This document shows, piece after piece, positions 27,301-33,124 of a stretch of 33,270 nt of DNA (positions are counted from its first letter, which is position 1; the number at the start of each line of letters is the position of its first letter). The position numbers and the translations under genes were made by a program. A model generated the notes under the pieces. It did no database searches. It was not told the origin of the DNA and saw only the letters and a program-made list of their open reading frames with translations. Origin of the DNA: an uncultured Bacteroidales bacterium (GTDB taxonomy: Bacteria; Bacteroidota; Bacteroidia; Bacteroidales; VadinHA17); NCBI GenBank assembly GCA_937871625.1, contig CALMRD010000041.1:1-33270 (forward strand). The letters are read 5' to 3'.

Positions 27301-27731
27301 AAGGTGTTTTTTCTGAGGTTGCTCCTGCTGACGACCTTCTCCATTACCGACTCGGGATAGGTAACGATGATGCATTTCCTCTTACCGGAGCTGAGGAAGT
27401 TAAGAACCTCGGTCCTGAGAATGATGTTTGCCGGCTCCGTCTGGTCATACATCACAGACCTTTTATATGAGCCCGGGAAGAAGAAGATATTGTCATCACC
27501 CAGAAGTGCGGTGAGGTCGTTGTAGAAGTAGGCAGCATCCTCTTTCTCGGGAAGCAGCACCACGTGGGTGGTGGGCTGCTGCGACAGGGCGCCGGCCATA
27601 ACCACTGCCCTCGATGAACCGGTGAGACCGTTGATCATCACCGGCTCATTGCTGTCACCGGCGAGCAACTCCTTCAGCTTTCTGAAGGAGGGGTGCTGAC
27701 TGTATATTTCTCTGAAGACGGTGCTGGCCAT
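24351..27731 (-). CDS. mfd: Transcription-repair coupling factor
   Basis: Mfd releases RNA polymerase stalled at lesions and recruits UvrA. Domains in order: an N-terminal UvrB-like region (DYFPGSYKRSVMYDQ-type and RGSIIDLFSY sequence), the CarD-like RNA-polymerase-interaction domain DLNPGDYVVHSDHGIGRFGG (about residue 430), Walker A DVGFGKTEVAVRA (about 576), DEEQ box (about 675), TMTATPIPRTL, DVLLATTIIESGLDIPNAN, HQLRGRVGRS, and the C-terminal TRCF domain. I start at ATG 27731 (1126 residues, MASTVFREIYSQ). The ORF track begins at TTG 27779, but that codon falls in the -33 box of the promoter at 27750-27780, so the extra 16 residues cannot be translated from that transcript. It heads a seven-gene minus-strand operon. 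Confidence 0.96.
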   Translation of the reverse strand: MASTVFREIYSQHPSFRKLKELLAGDSNEPVMINGLTGSSRAVVMAGALSQQPTTHVVLLPEKEDAAYFYNDLTALLGDDNIFFFPGSYKRSVMYDQTEPANIILRTEVLNFLSSGKRKCIIVTYPESVMEKVVSRSNLRKNTFSIKKGARLSTEFLEEVLREYGFTRTEFVYEPGHYSVRGSIIDLFSYAADKPFRIDFFGEEVDSVRSFNPDDQLSLQIHDEIQVIPDIRELAFTESNDSFIDFIAPSSIIWSDNFDFIIEKTDAIWSQAHTRSSKGEISDRRDIIITGRHLEELCSQHRQIFFGRGRPSGEAATVIFHTEPQPSFNKNFQLLTSKLVSNVQEGYRNYIISESEIQEQRLKDIFAETDPSAEFTPLLLNLHNGFTDHDLRIAVYTDHQIFDRYHKFRIKGFFTRRDSMTIRELTDLNPGDYVVHSDHGIGRFGGLEKIEVNGRLQEAIKLVFRDNDILFVGIHALHRISKYKGRDDTPPRINKLGTGTWQKMKQATKKKVKDIARDLIKLYAKRKASGGFAFSPDSYLQRELEASFIWEDTPDQLASTVAVKEDMEAPVPMDRLVCGDVGFGKTEVAVRAAFKAATDGKQTALLVPTTILALQHYRTFTSRFENFPVRVDYISRHRKPAEQKQILKQLADGEIDIIVGTHKLTGKEVRFRDLGLLIIDEEQRFGVAVKERLKSLRAGVDTLTMTATPIPRTLQFSLMGARDLSIITTPPPNRMPIITELHGFNDDIIREGIVYEVSRNGQVFFINNRIENIMEVKATINRICPEVKTAVVHGRMEGQEIENVMFDFVRGDYDVLLATTIIESGLDIPNANTIFINDAHKFGLSELHQLRGRVGRSNKKAFCYLLTPPLSMLTGEARKRLRAIEENYELGSGFNIALQDLDIRGAGNLLGGEQSGFIAEVGYETYQKILEEAVRELKDEEFGDLFPAAADKREPEKGIGTRQFVADVTVDTDLEIMFPDEYVSNIPERIRLYKELNDIRDETALAAFEAHLTDRFGPPPSPALALLDIVRLKWISSGIGIERVILKNGTMIANFVTDRTSQFYNDPLFISVMNYVNRKQGSMTVKQGNGKLSLTVRGVTSVSQAIALFGKILSWHTSTIKQEEGQ

Positions 27732-27749
27732 TGAATCTGTTTGCGGCAA

Positions 27750-27780
27750 CAAAATTAGCAAACAGAGCGGTCTCCGCAAA
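27750..27780 (-). promoter_or_regulatory. Consensus Bacteroidota promoter for mfd operon
   Basis: On the minus strand TTTG (27780-27777) and TAATTTTG (27757-27750) are separated by 19 bp, matching TTTG-N19/21-TAnnTTTG. Transcription would start near 27743, about 12 bases before ATG 27731. The gap to fbp is only 82 bp, so this promoter separates the mfd operon from the upstream fbp operon. Confidence 0.75.
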
Positions 27781-27813
27781 GGAAAAGATTCGCACGTACC
27801 ATGGGGCTGATCC

Positions 27814-28818
27814 TTAGCAGCACAATCCGATGAGCTGCTTCACCATCTCCGTGGATCCGCAGTAGAAGGGAGAGCGCTGGTGGAGCGACTCCGGCGGGAT
27901 GGCCATAATCCTCCTCATGCCGTCAGTTGCCAGTCCTCCTGCCTGCTCGATGATGAATGAGACAGGATTGCATTCGTAGACCAGCCTCAACTTCCCGGAG
28001 GGATAGCTGATCGATGGGGGATAGAGGAAGATGCCTCCGGTGAGCAGGTTACGGTGGACATCCGATACCAGTGAGCCGATGTACCTGGAGATATAGGGAC
28101 GCCCTGAAGCAGGGTCATTCTCCTGGCAGTATTTGATGTATCTCTTAACCCCGTCAGGAAATTTGATATAGTTACCCTCGTTGACTGAATATATTCTGCC
28201 TGCCAGTGGAGTCCTGATATTCGGATGTGAGAGACAGAACTCCCCGATGGTCGGATCCAGGGTGAAGCCGTTGACGCCGTTGCCGGTAGTGTATACCAGC
28301 ATGGTTGAGGAGCCGTAGATGACATATCCGGCTGCCACCTGCCGTATGCCTTCCTGCAGGAAGTCCTCCAGGCCTGCCTCAGCCTCGCGCTCGCTTACAC
28401 GCCTGTAAATAGAGAAGATAGAGCCGACGGATACATTAACGTCTATATTTGATGAGCCGTCAAGCGGATCCATGCAGACAACATACTTCCCCCGTCGTGA
28501 CAGCTCCTCCGTGAAGATAACCTCATTCTGATTCTCCTCGGAGGCCACACCGCAGCACTCCCCGGAGGCTTTCAGGGCATCAATGAATACCTCATCGGCA
28601 TAGCGGTCCAGCTTCTGCTGCTCCTCACCCTGGGGATTCTCGCCGCCTGAGCGCCCGAGGATCTCTACCAGCCCCGCCTTACGGATCTTCGCGTTGACCA
28701 TCTTTGCTGCCGTGCCGATGTGATGAAGCAGGCTGGAGAGCTCACCGCGCGCATAGGGGAAATCCTTCTGTCTCCGGATGATGAAGTCATTCAGGCTGAT
28801 GATGTCATAGCTTGGCAT
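27814..28818 (-). CDS. fbp: Class I fructose-1,6-bisphosphatase
   Basis: Hydrolyses fructose 1,6-bisphosphate to fructose 6-phosphate in gluconeogenesis. The metal-binding core [20 protein letters not shown] is unmistakable, with upstream [20 protein letters not shown] and downstream [19 protein letters not shown] and [21 protein letters not shown]. The 334-residue length is typical. The start is ATG 28818, 26 bp after the lipoprotein gene, with no promoter box seen between them. It appears to be the last gene of the dpm-pyrC-lipoprotein-fbp unit. Confidence 0.96.
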   Translation of the reverse strand: MPSYDIISLNDFIIRRQKDFPYARGELSSLLHHIGTAAKMVNAKIRKAGLVEILGRSGGENPQGEEQQKLDRYADEVFIDALKASGECCGVASEENQNEVIFTEELSRRGKYVVCMDPLDGSSNIDVNVSVGSIFSIYRRVSEREAEAGLEDFLQEGIRQVAAGYVIYGSSTMLVYTTGNGVNGFTLDPTIGEFCLSHPNIRTPLAGRIYSVNEGNYIKFPDGVKRYIKYCQENDPASGRPYISRYIGSLVSDVHRNLLTGGIFLYPPSISYPSGKLRLVYECNPVSFIIEQAGGLATDGMRRIMAIPPESLHQRSPFYCGSTEMVKQLIGLCC

Positions 28819-28844
28819 GGCAGATTGTATTATTATGCGGATGG

Positions 28845-29381
28845 TCAGTTGAGGTCAGCCCTGAAGGCTGCCCGGTAGGCGTATACCTTTCCGAGGTTGT
28901 TGTAAAGCTCATAGCCGAAGGTAACTGATTTGGCTCTCTTATGCAAACTGTTTGCAGAAGGAAAGTAGTACCAGTCTTCAGTAAATGAGAGTTTGCCGAT
29001 CAGAGACCTGTCACCGCCGAAATCATGCTCTATCTCCCTTACGTCGTCAGCGGATAGCACCTCTCCGTTGTGATAGTCATAAGCCGTTAGCGTGCCGTCA
29101 TATATTAGTTCGAAGATCCTGTCTACAAAATCTGCCCCCTGGTAACCGGCAACTTTCTCCATCTCCCAGGGATCACCTTCGGGATCAGGTTTTATTATCA
29201 CCTCGGTGACGATGTCACTGGCTATCAGGATGGCACCGGCGGGTAACGAGTCACTGCCGGCAATTGATGTGACAGATGTGCCTGCAGGTCCCGATGCAGC
29301 TTCCCTCTTCGACTCCCGTCCGCCCTCATTGCATGAAATCGTGAGCAGTATCATCAAAAGTGATGCGACGGTTGTTCTCAT
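28845..29381 (-). CDS. Hypothetical lipoprotein with possible GldN-like C-terminal segment
   Basis: The 178-residue protein begins [21 protein letters not shown]: a hydrophobic signal and LTISC lipobox, so it is a likely lipoprotein. The mature part contains [20 protein letters not shown] and later [20 protein letters not shown]. This recalls the pattern in gliding/type IX secretion proteins GldN/PorN (a segment of the form F-L-x-x-G-x-x-A-Y-E-Y, followed by a WYFD-type stretch). GldN proteins are longer and the resemblance is weak and unverified. It is 11 bp from pyrC and 26 bp from fbp, so it is co-transcribed with metabolic genes. No confident function. Confidence 0.75.
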   Translation of the reverse strand: MRTTVASLLMILLTISCNEGGRESKREAASGPAGTSVTSIAGSDSLPAGAILIASDIVTEVIIKPDPEGDPWEMEKVAGYQGADFVDRIFELIYDGTLTAYDYHNGEVLSADDVREIEHDFGGDRSLIGKLSFTEDWYYFPSANSLHKRAKSVTFGYELYNNLGKVYAYRAAFRADLN

Positions 29382-29392
29382 GCTGGTTGTTT

Positions 29393-30736
29393 TTATCGGT
29401 TAAATGATAATCTTTCTGCGGCTCTCCTGCCTGTGAGCCTGCCTTCAGCAAAGACTGTGATGCCGTTGACGATTGTGGTCATGACCCTGCTGTGGAAGGT
29501 GGTGCCCTCTAGAGGCGACCAACCGCATTTACTGAGTATGTTATTGCCGGTCACAATCCATGGGGCATCCGGGTTTACCAGTACTATATCAGCCTTGTAC
29601 CCTTTTCTCAGGAAGCCTCTCCCTGCCACACTGAATACGACTGCAGGGTTATGGCACATCTTTTCAACCACTGTTTCGGGTGTCAGCTCTCCGCGGTGGC
29701 ACAGTTCGAGCATCAGGGTGAGGGAGTGCTGTATCATCGGTCCCCCGGAGGGTGCCTGGAAATATGGGGCCATCTTCTCCGGAAGAGTGTGGGGAGCATG
29801 GTCAGTGGCAATGATGTCTATTCTCCCTTCGCGTATGGCCTGTAGCAGCGCCTGCCTGTCCGATTCCCTCTTTATTGCCGGATTCCATTTTATGAGAGTG
29901 CCCTTCTCCTGGTAGCAGGAATCATTGAACCAGAGATGATGAACGCACACCTCCCCGATTATCTTTTTTTCTGAGGGGTCTTTCCCGGCAGTGAGCAGGG
30001 TAGTCTCCTCGGCAGTGGAGAGATGAAGCAGGTGCAGCCTGGTGCCTCTGCTGACGGCACGCTCAACGGCAGCTGAGGAAGAGGCAAAGCAGGCTTCACG
30101 ACTGCGGATCAGCGGATGGAAGGAGGGATCGATAGCATCACCGTACTCTTCATGGTAGGCTGCGCTGTTGGCCCTGATCATCTGTTCGTCCTCACAGTGA
30201 CAGGCTATGGGGATGCTGCCGATCCTGAAGATGGCGTCAAGGGCCTCTTCATCACTGACAAGCATATTGCCGGTGGAGGCTCCAAGGAAGAGTTTTATTG
30301 CAGGGACAGTGCATGGGTCGGCCGCCTGCAGCTCGCCGATGTTGCTGTCGGTTGCACCGAGGTAGAAGGAGTAGTTCACCACGGATTTCTCTGCAGCGAG
30401 GGTGTTCTTATGCTCCCACTCAGAGAGGCTCACCGTCGGGGGCCTGGTGTTGGGCATCTCCATGAAGGATGTCACCCCGCCGGCCGCAGCCGCCGCGCTC
30501 TCTGATGTAATGTCTCCCTTGTGGGTGAGCCCAGGCTCACGGAAATGAACGTGATCATCTATCACACCGGGAAGGACCCACAGGCCTGTGGCGTCGATGA
30601 TCTCAGTGTCGCTGCCGGCGGGGCACTCTCCGGGAGGGCAGATGCGCTCTATGCGGTCGCCGCTGATAAGCAGGTCGGCACTGATCTTTTCGCCCTCATT
30701 GATAAGTAAGCCGTTTCTGATCAGGATGTGATTCAT
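29393..30736 (-). CDS. pyrC: Dihydroorotase
   Basis: Cyclises carbamoyl aspartate to dihydroorotate in de novo pyrimidine synthesis. The amidohydrolase ligands are in place: DDHVHFREPGLTHKGDI (HxH and substrate residues), CHCEDEQM, LLHLSTAEE, VCVHHLWFND and the late ATDHAPHTLPEK Asp. Length 447 suits the long, class I-type enzyme. A hydantoinase or allantoinase is the main alternative; the REPG and DHAPH blocks favour dihydroorotase. It follows the glycosyltransferase gene by 31 bp on the same strand. Confidence 0.9.
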   Translation of the reverse strand: MNHILIRNGLLINEGEKISADLLISGDRIERICPPGECPAGSDTEIIDATGLWVLPGVIDDHVHFREPGLTHKGDITSESAAAAAGGVTSFMEMPNTRPPTVSLSEWEHKNTLAAEKSVVNYSFYLGATDSNIGELQAADPCTVPAIKLFLGASTGNMLVSDEEALDAIFRIGSIPIACHCEDEQMIRANSAAYHEEYGDAIDPSFHPLIRSREACFASSSAAVERAVSRGTRLHLLHLSTAEETTLLTAGKDPSEKKIIGEVCVHHLWFNDSCYQEKGTLIKWNPAIKRESDRQALLQAIREGRIDIIATDHAPHTLPEKMAPYFQAPSGGPMIQHSLTLMLELCHRGELTPETVVEKMCHNPAVVFSVAGRGFLRKGYKADIVLVNPDAPWIVTGNNILSKCGWSPLEGTTFHSRVMTTIVNGITVFAEGRLTGRRAAERLSFNR

Positions 30737-30767
30737 AGCAAGAGTATTAATTCAAAGCGGATTGTGC

Positions 30768-31502
30768 TCAGCCGTCTGCCCTGCGCGGCTTGCGGAAGAG
30801 ACTGACGATCCTCATGCGCAGCACCCCCCACATTGCTTCACTGAAGATGCCTCCCGACATCTTTGAGGTGCCGGCCCTGCGGTCAGTGAAGATGATCGGT
30901 ATCTCAACGATGTTGTAACCCAGCAGCCATGCGGTAAATTTCATCTCAATCTGAAACCCGTACCCTACTGACCTGATATGGCCGGGGTCTATGTTCTTCA
31001 GCACCTCGCGCCGGTAGCACTTGAAGCCGGCGGTGGTGTCCTTGATCTTCATGCCTGTGATAAGCCTGACATACATGGAGGCTATGTAGGACATGAGCAC
31101 CCTTCCTATAGGCCAGTTGACAACGTTGACGCCTGATATATAGCGTGATCCGATGGCCAGGTCGACCCCGTTGCGGGCGCATGCCTCCCATAGCCTGACA
31201 AGATCGTCGGGGTTGTGGGAGAAGTCGGCGTCCATCTCGCAGATATACTCATAGTCTCTCTGCAGCGCCCAGTCGAACCCCGCTATGTAAGCCCTGCCCA
31301 GGCCTGCCTTTTCGGGTCTCTCAAGCAGGTGCAGGTTGGGGTATATACGCATCAGGTCTTTCGCGATGGTGCCGGTGCCGTCGGGTGAGTTATCGTCAAT
31401 GATCAGTATGTCAAACGGCACGCTGAGCGAGGAGATGGCATGGACCAGCCCGTGGATGTTCTCCGCCTCGTTGTATGTTGGTATCAGAACCAGGTTTGAC
31501 AT
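30768..31502 (-). CDS. Polyprenol-phosphate mannosyltransferase-like GT2 glycosyltransferase
   Basis: A GT-A-fold, family 2 enzyme. Motifs: LIPTYNEAENIHGLV at the N-terminus, IDDNSPDGTG (nucleotide-sugar binding), EMDADFSHNPDDL (DXD-like metal site) and GVDLAIGSRYISGGxV-like NGVDLAIGSRYISGVN. The 244-residue length matches Dpm1-type enzymes that lack the C-terminal membrane domain; the product likely makes polyprenyl-phosphate mannose or a similar sugar donor for envelope glycans. It is the first gene of its operon; no clear TAnnTTTG box was found in the 31503-31628 leader. Donor and acceptor are not determinable. Confidence 0.9.
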   Translation of the reverse strand: MSNLVLIPTYNEAENIHGLVHAISSLSVPFDILIIDDNSPDGTGTIAKDLMRIYPNLHLLERPEKAGLGRAYIAGFDWALQRDYEYICEMDADFSHNPDDLVRLWEACARNGVDLAIGSRYISGVNVVNWPIGRVLMSYIASMYVRLITGMKIKDTTAGFKCYRREVLKNIDPGHIRSVGYGFQIEMKFTAWLLGYNIVEIPIIFTDRRAGTSKMSGGIFSEAMWGVLRMRIVSLFRKPRRADG

Positions 31503-31628
31503 GGGGTCCGCTCAAAGTGCGAATTTAACGATATTTTGTTACGCCGGACTCTTTTTTGGTCTCTGCCACAGTCTTTGCCGCTCTTTTTGGTTTTGCAGCC
31601 GGAGCGGCGCAAATTCCTGCGGGCGAGC

Positions 31629-31654
31629 GCAAAATATTTGAGAAAATATTTTGC
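31629..31654. promoter_or_regulatory. 11-bp perfect inverted repeat overlapping the tRNA promoter -33 box
   Basis: GCAAAATATTT (31629-31639), a GAGA spacer and AAATATTTTGC (31644-31654) form a perfect 11-bp inverted repeat. Its right arm contains the TTTG used as the -33 box of the tRNA promoter. It could be an operator or a structural element between the divergent dpm and tRNA transcripts. The rest of 31503-31628 shows no other feature. Confidence 0.6.
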
Positions 31655-31680
31655 TTGTTTGCACGGAAGCGTTACTTTTG
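31650..31680 (+). promoter_or_regulatory. Consensus promoter of the tRNA-Ile/Ala unit
   Basis: TTTG at 31650-31653 and TACTTTTG at 31673-31680, with 19 bp between, match TTTG-N19/21-TAnnTTTG. Transcription would begin around 31687, close to the leader hairpin at 31682-31710, with tRNA-Ile starting at 31733. Confidence 0.7.
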
Positions 31681-31681
31681 T

Positions 31682-31710
31682 CACCCCAAATGATGCAAAA
31701 TCATGGGGTG
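31682..31710 (+). other. Leader hairpin upstream of tRNA-Ile
   Basis: CACCCC-AA-ATGAT, loop GCAAA, ATCAT-GGGGTG: two stems of 6 and 5 bp with an AA bulge. It lies just after the promoter and may be the 5' end of the precursor RNA, a processing signal or a protein-binding site. Confidence 0.5.
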
Positions 31711-31732
31711 TTCTTTAAAGAGTACGCTTTAC

Positions 31733-31806
31733 AGTCCCATAGCTCAGTTGGTTAGAGCGCTACACTGATAATGTAGAGGTCCCCAGTTCAACTCTGGGTG
31801 GGACTA
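31733..31806 (+). tRNA. tRNA-Ile (GAT)
   Basis: A complete cloverleaf: acceptor AGTCCCA/TGGGACT, D arm GCTC/GAGC, anticodon arm CTACA-CTGATAA-TGTAG with anticodon GAT, and T arm CCCAG-TTCAACT-CTGGG. Discriminator A at 31806; CCA is not encoded. It is the first tRNA after the promoter at 31650-31680. In Bacteroidota this isoacceptor is usually found with tRNA-Ala(TGC) in the 16S-23S spacer, whereas here the pair lies upstream of 16S. Confidence 0.95.
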
Positions 31807-31809
31807 CGG

Positions 31810-31864
31810 GATTTTCGATTTCCGATTGTCGATTTTCGATTGAAAAATCAAATCGCAAATCGAT
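31810..31864 (+). repeat. 7-bp repeat arrays (GATTTTC type) in inverted arrangement between tRNAs
   Basis: Four heptamers read GATTTTC, GATTTCC, GATTGTC, GATTTTC (31810-31837). The following 27 bases read, on the complement, as further units (GATTTGC, GATTTGA). The two arms could pair. The architecture is the same as the GTCGGCA arrays framing the gene at 117, although the sequences differ. Confidence 0.65.
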
Positions 31865-31873
31865 AATGTAATT

Positions 31874-31930
31874 GGGGATTTAGCTCAGTTGGTCAGAGCA
31901 TCCCGACACTTGTGTCGGGAGGGTCAAGGG
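31874..31930 (+). pseudogene. Degenerate tRNA-Ala copy with anticodon arm replaced by a palindrome
   Basis: Bases 31874-31900 are identical over 27 nt to the 5' part of the intact tRNA-Ala at 31956. The 17-nt anticodon arm is then replaced by the 20-nt near-palindrome TCCCGACACTTGTGTCGGGA (31901-31920), after which the variable loop and T-stem 5' strand GGGTCAAGGG resume. The rest of the T arm and the acceptor 3' strand are lost. The palindrome prefers an 8-bp stem with a 2-nt loop, so it cannot form a normal anticodon loop. Confidence 0.8.
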
Positions 31931-31955
31931 GTTGAATTCAGTTCTTTACAACAAT

Positions 31956-32029
31956 GGGGATTTAGCTCAGTTGGTCAGAGCACCTGCCTTGCACGCAGGG
32001 GGTCAAGGGTTCGACTCCCTTAATCTCCA
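31956..32029 (+). tRNA. tRNA-Ala (TGC)
   Basis: A complete cloverleaf: acceptor GGGGATT/AATCTCC (one G-U), D arm GCTC/GAGC, anticodon arm CCTGC-CTTGCAC-GCAGG with anticodon TGC, and T arm AAGGG-TTCGACT-CCCTT. Discriminator A at 32029; no encoded CCA. It is flanked by two damaged copies of itself, at 31874 and 32077. Confidence 0.95.
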
Positions 32030-32033
32030 CAGG

Positions 32034-32069
32034 TACCCGGTATATGAAGAGTATGCCGGGTATTTTTTT
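32034..32069 (+). terminator. Rho-independent terminator-like hairpin after tRNA-Ala
   Basis: TACCCGG (32034-32040) pairs with CCGGGTA (32056-32062), and TATA/TATG extends the stem to 11 bp around a TGAAGAG loop. Seven T residues follow (32063-32069). It starts 5 bp after the tRNA-Ala end, so it probably ends most transcripts before the third tRNA-like copy. Confidence 0.75.
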
Positions 32070-32076
32070 ACCGGGA

Positions 32077-32191
32077 AGTTGGTCAGAGCATCCCGACACT
32101 TGTGTCAGGAGGGTCAAGGGCCCTGACGTTCCGCGCAGCGGAAGTCAGGGTGCTGACCGCAAGCGTCAGCATTCGACTCCCTTAATCTCCA
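32077..32191 (+). pseudogene. Second degenerate tRNA-Ala copy, carrying the same anticodon-arm palindrome and a T-arm insertion
   Basis: It begins inside the D arm (AGTTGGTCAGAGCA), has TCCCGACACTTGTGTCAGGA in place of the anticodon arm (one base different from the copy at 31901), and continues GGGTCAAGGG. A 51-bp double hairpin (32121-32171) then splits the T arm exactly between stem and loop. TTCGACTCCCTTAATCTCCA resumes to the 3' end, identical to the intact tRNA. The acceptor 5' strand and the D stem 5' strand are missing. Confidence 0.8.
32121..32171 (+). repeat. REP-like double hairpin inserted in a tRNA-Ala T arm
   Basis: Hairpin 1: CCCTGAC-G-TTCCGC, loop GCA, GCGGAA-GTCAGGG (13 bp with one bulged G). 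Hairpin 2: TGCTGAC, loop CGCAAGC, GTCAGCA (7 bp). Both stems share a CTGAC/GTCAG core, so the pair looks like a doublet of one palindromic family. No target duplication is visible and no transposase lies nearby. Confidence 0.7.
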
Positions 32192-32193
32192 CA

Positions 32194-32224
32194 AAGAGTC
32201 TTCAGAGATGAGGGCTTTTCTTTT
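32194..32224 (+). terminator. Second terminator-like hairpin after the tRNA cluster
   Basis: AAGAGTCTTC (32194-32203) pairs with GAGGGCTTTT (32210-32219) over 10 bp, with three G-U pairs and an AGAGAT loop. A T-rich run, CTTTT, follows. It ends the tRNA region just after the last tRNA-Ala fragment. Confidence 0.55.
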
Positions 32225-32334
32225 GTTATACCTCTCACTCCGATCTTCCGTCCGTCAAAAAAAATGATGTTGGGTTGAATAAAATGCAACAAATTTTACT
32301 GATTGCAGTTATATAAAATACCCTAAATAGAAAA

Positions 32335-32421
32335 GGTGGTCCCCCGGATTGGATGTTAGTCAAATATTACATTCGTCAAAATCTATCGACCCCGGAGGGG
32401 TCAGCGAGGAGGGGGACCACC
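32335..32421. repeat. 87-bp element bounded by an 11-bp perfect inverted repeat, with a nested hairpin
   Basis: GGTGGTCCCCC (32335-32345) and GGGGGACCACC (32411-32421) are perfect inverted repeats 65 bp apart. Inside, GACCCC-GGA-GGGGTC (32388-32402) forms a second perfect hairpin. The sharp GC-rich ends in AT-rich surroundings suggest a mobile miniature element or a structured RNA. Confidence 0.6.
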
Positions 32422-32543
32422 CATTTTCAAAATTAGTAAATATTTATACCCCTCCTATTTTTTTTATCCCCAAAGCCATTTTATTTTTTAACAAAGTTTT
32501 GTCGGGGTCTGTTGACCGGGCTTTGAGTATCAGATAACCGGGA

Positions 32544-32593
32544 GGGTAATCGGCGTCCGGGGAGATTGCGGATTGTTGCCCCGGCAATTACCC
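32544..32593. repeat. Nested inverted repeat (long hairpin)
   Basis: GGGTAAT (32544-32550) pairs with ATTACCC (32587-32593), and CCGGGG (32557-32562) pairs with CCCCGG (32579-32584), around a 16-base loop. The two stems are nested with a small asymmetric interior loop. A smaller hairpin, CTGCCT-TTCCGG-AGGCAG, lies at 32664-32681. Confidence 0.55.
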
Positions 32594-32791
32594 GGCCTGG
32601 GGAGCTGGGGGAGGTTTTTCCCGGAAGAATTTTCCCGCAAAGTCCGGATTGTTGAAATGGTATCTGCCTTTCCGGAGGCAGGATTGAAGTAGGTTCTATG
32701 AAATGCCGGCGGGGGGGTGACCAAAAACTCTATCTCTTTCTGGTCGGGTAGTGTGGCGGTGATTACGGAGATCTATGATGGCTTATTTATA

Positions 32792-32808
32792 CCTATATAT
32801 TATATAGG
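32792..32808. repeat. 17-bp AT-rich palindrome
   Basis: CCTATATA-T-TATATAGG: 8-bp perfect arms around one base. It lies about 75 bp upstream of the first rRNA promoter, in a position suited to an upstream binding site, though its role is unknown. Confidence 0.5.
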
Positions 32809-32882
32809 CCTCGGCCCTGCATCTTTTCTTCCGGTTATTTCAGGGCGGGAGGAAAAAATAATTCAAAAAAAAGGCATCATAA

Positions 32883-32913
32883 TTTGTTTTATAATAAACT
32901 ATCCATATCTTTG
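32883..32913 (+). promoter_or_regulatory. rRNA operon promoter P1
   Basis: TTTG (32883-32886), 19 bp, TATCTTTG (32906-32913): an exact fit to the Bacteroidota consensus. It lies about 305 bp upstream of the 16S start. Confidence 0.75.
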
Positions 32914-33024
32914 CACCCGCTTTTGAAGAAAAGCATGTTCCCTGAAAGAGAGGTTTGACAGATTGGACTCGCGGATTTTGCCCTGAGAGGGGCAGAAAAA
33001 AAGTGAAAAAACTTTCATGAAAAG

Positions 33025-33056
33025 TTTGGTGAGGAGAAAAGAGTTCTGTATCTTTG
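33025..33056 (+). promoter_or_regulatory. rRNA operon promoter P2
   Basis: TTTG (33025-33028), 20 bp, TATCTTTG (33049-33056). The -7 box is identical to that of P1. It lies about 160 bp upstream of the 16S start. Two tandem promoters are usual for rRNA operons. Confidence 0.75.
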
Positions 33057-33124
33057 TCGTCCCTTGCCTCAAAAAATGAGGAGGGAATGAGTTCTTTGAT
33101 TTAATGATGAAGTAGTAGCACACA

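Larger units (their letters stand above)
32225..32882. other. Non-coding, palindrome-rich region between tRNA cluster and rRNA promoters
   Basis: About 650 bp with no convincing gene. The ORFs at 32349, 32530 and 32717 are short, low-complexity and not recognisable. The first half is AT-rich with poly-T runs around 32451-32480; the middle (32510-32720) is GC-rich. Several inverted repeats are present and listed separately. No promoter-like box was found for a further RNA gene. Confidence 0.7.

Noticed and set aside
31484-31718. ORFs on both strands (31484-31684 minus, 31536-31718 plus) upstream of the tRNAs
   Set aside because: They overlap the tRNA promoter and leader hairpin, have skewed composition and no recognisable motif.
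31901-31920. The palindrome read as a functional anticodon arm for another amino acid
   Set aside because: No 5-bp stem with a 7-base loop and T33 can be formed; it prefers an 8-bp stem with a 2-base loop, and the 3' half of the tRNA is missing.
31932-32126. ORF of 64 residues containing DLAQLVRAPALHAGGQGFDSL
   Set aside because: It is a translation of the tRNA-Ala gene and its damaged copy; this kind of false protein arises from tRNA sequences.
32349-32537. ORF of 62 residues in the spacer before rrn
   Set aside because: It starts at TTG, spans half of the inverted-repeat element and continues into AT-rich low-complexity sequence; no family recognised.
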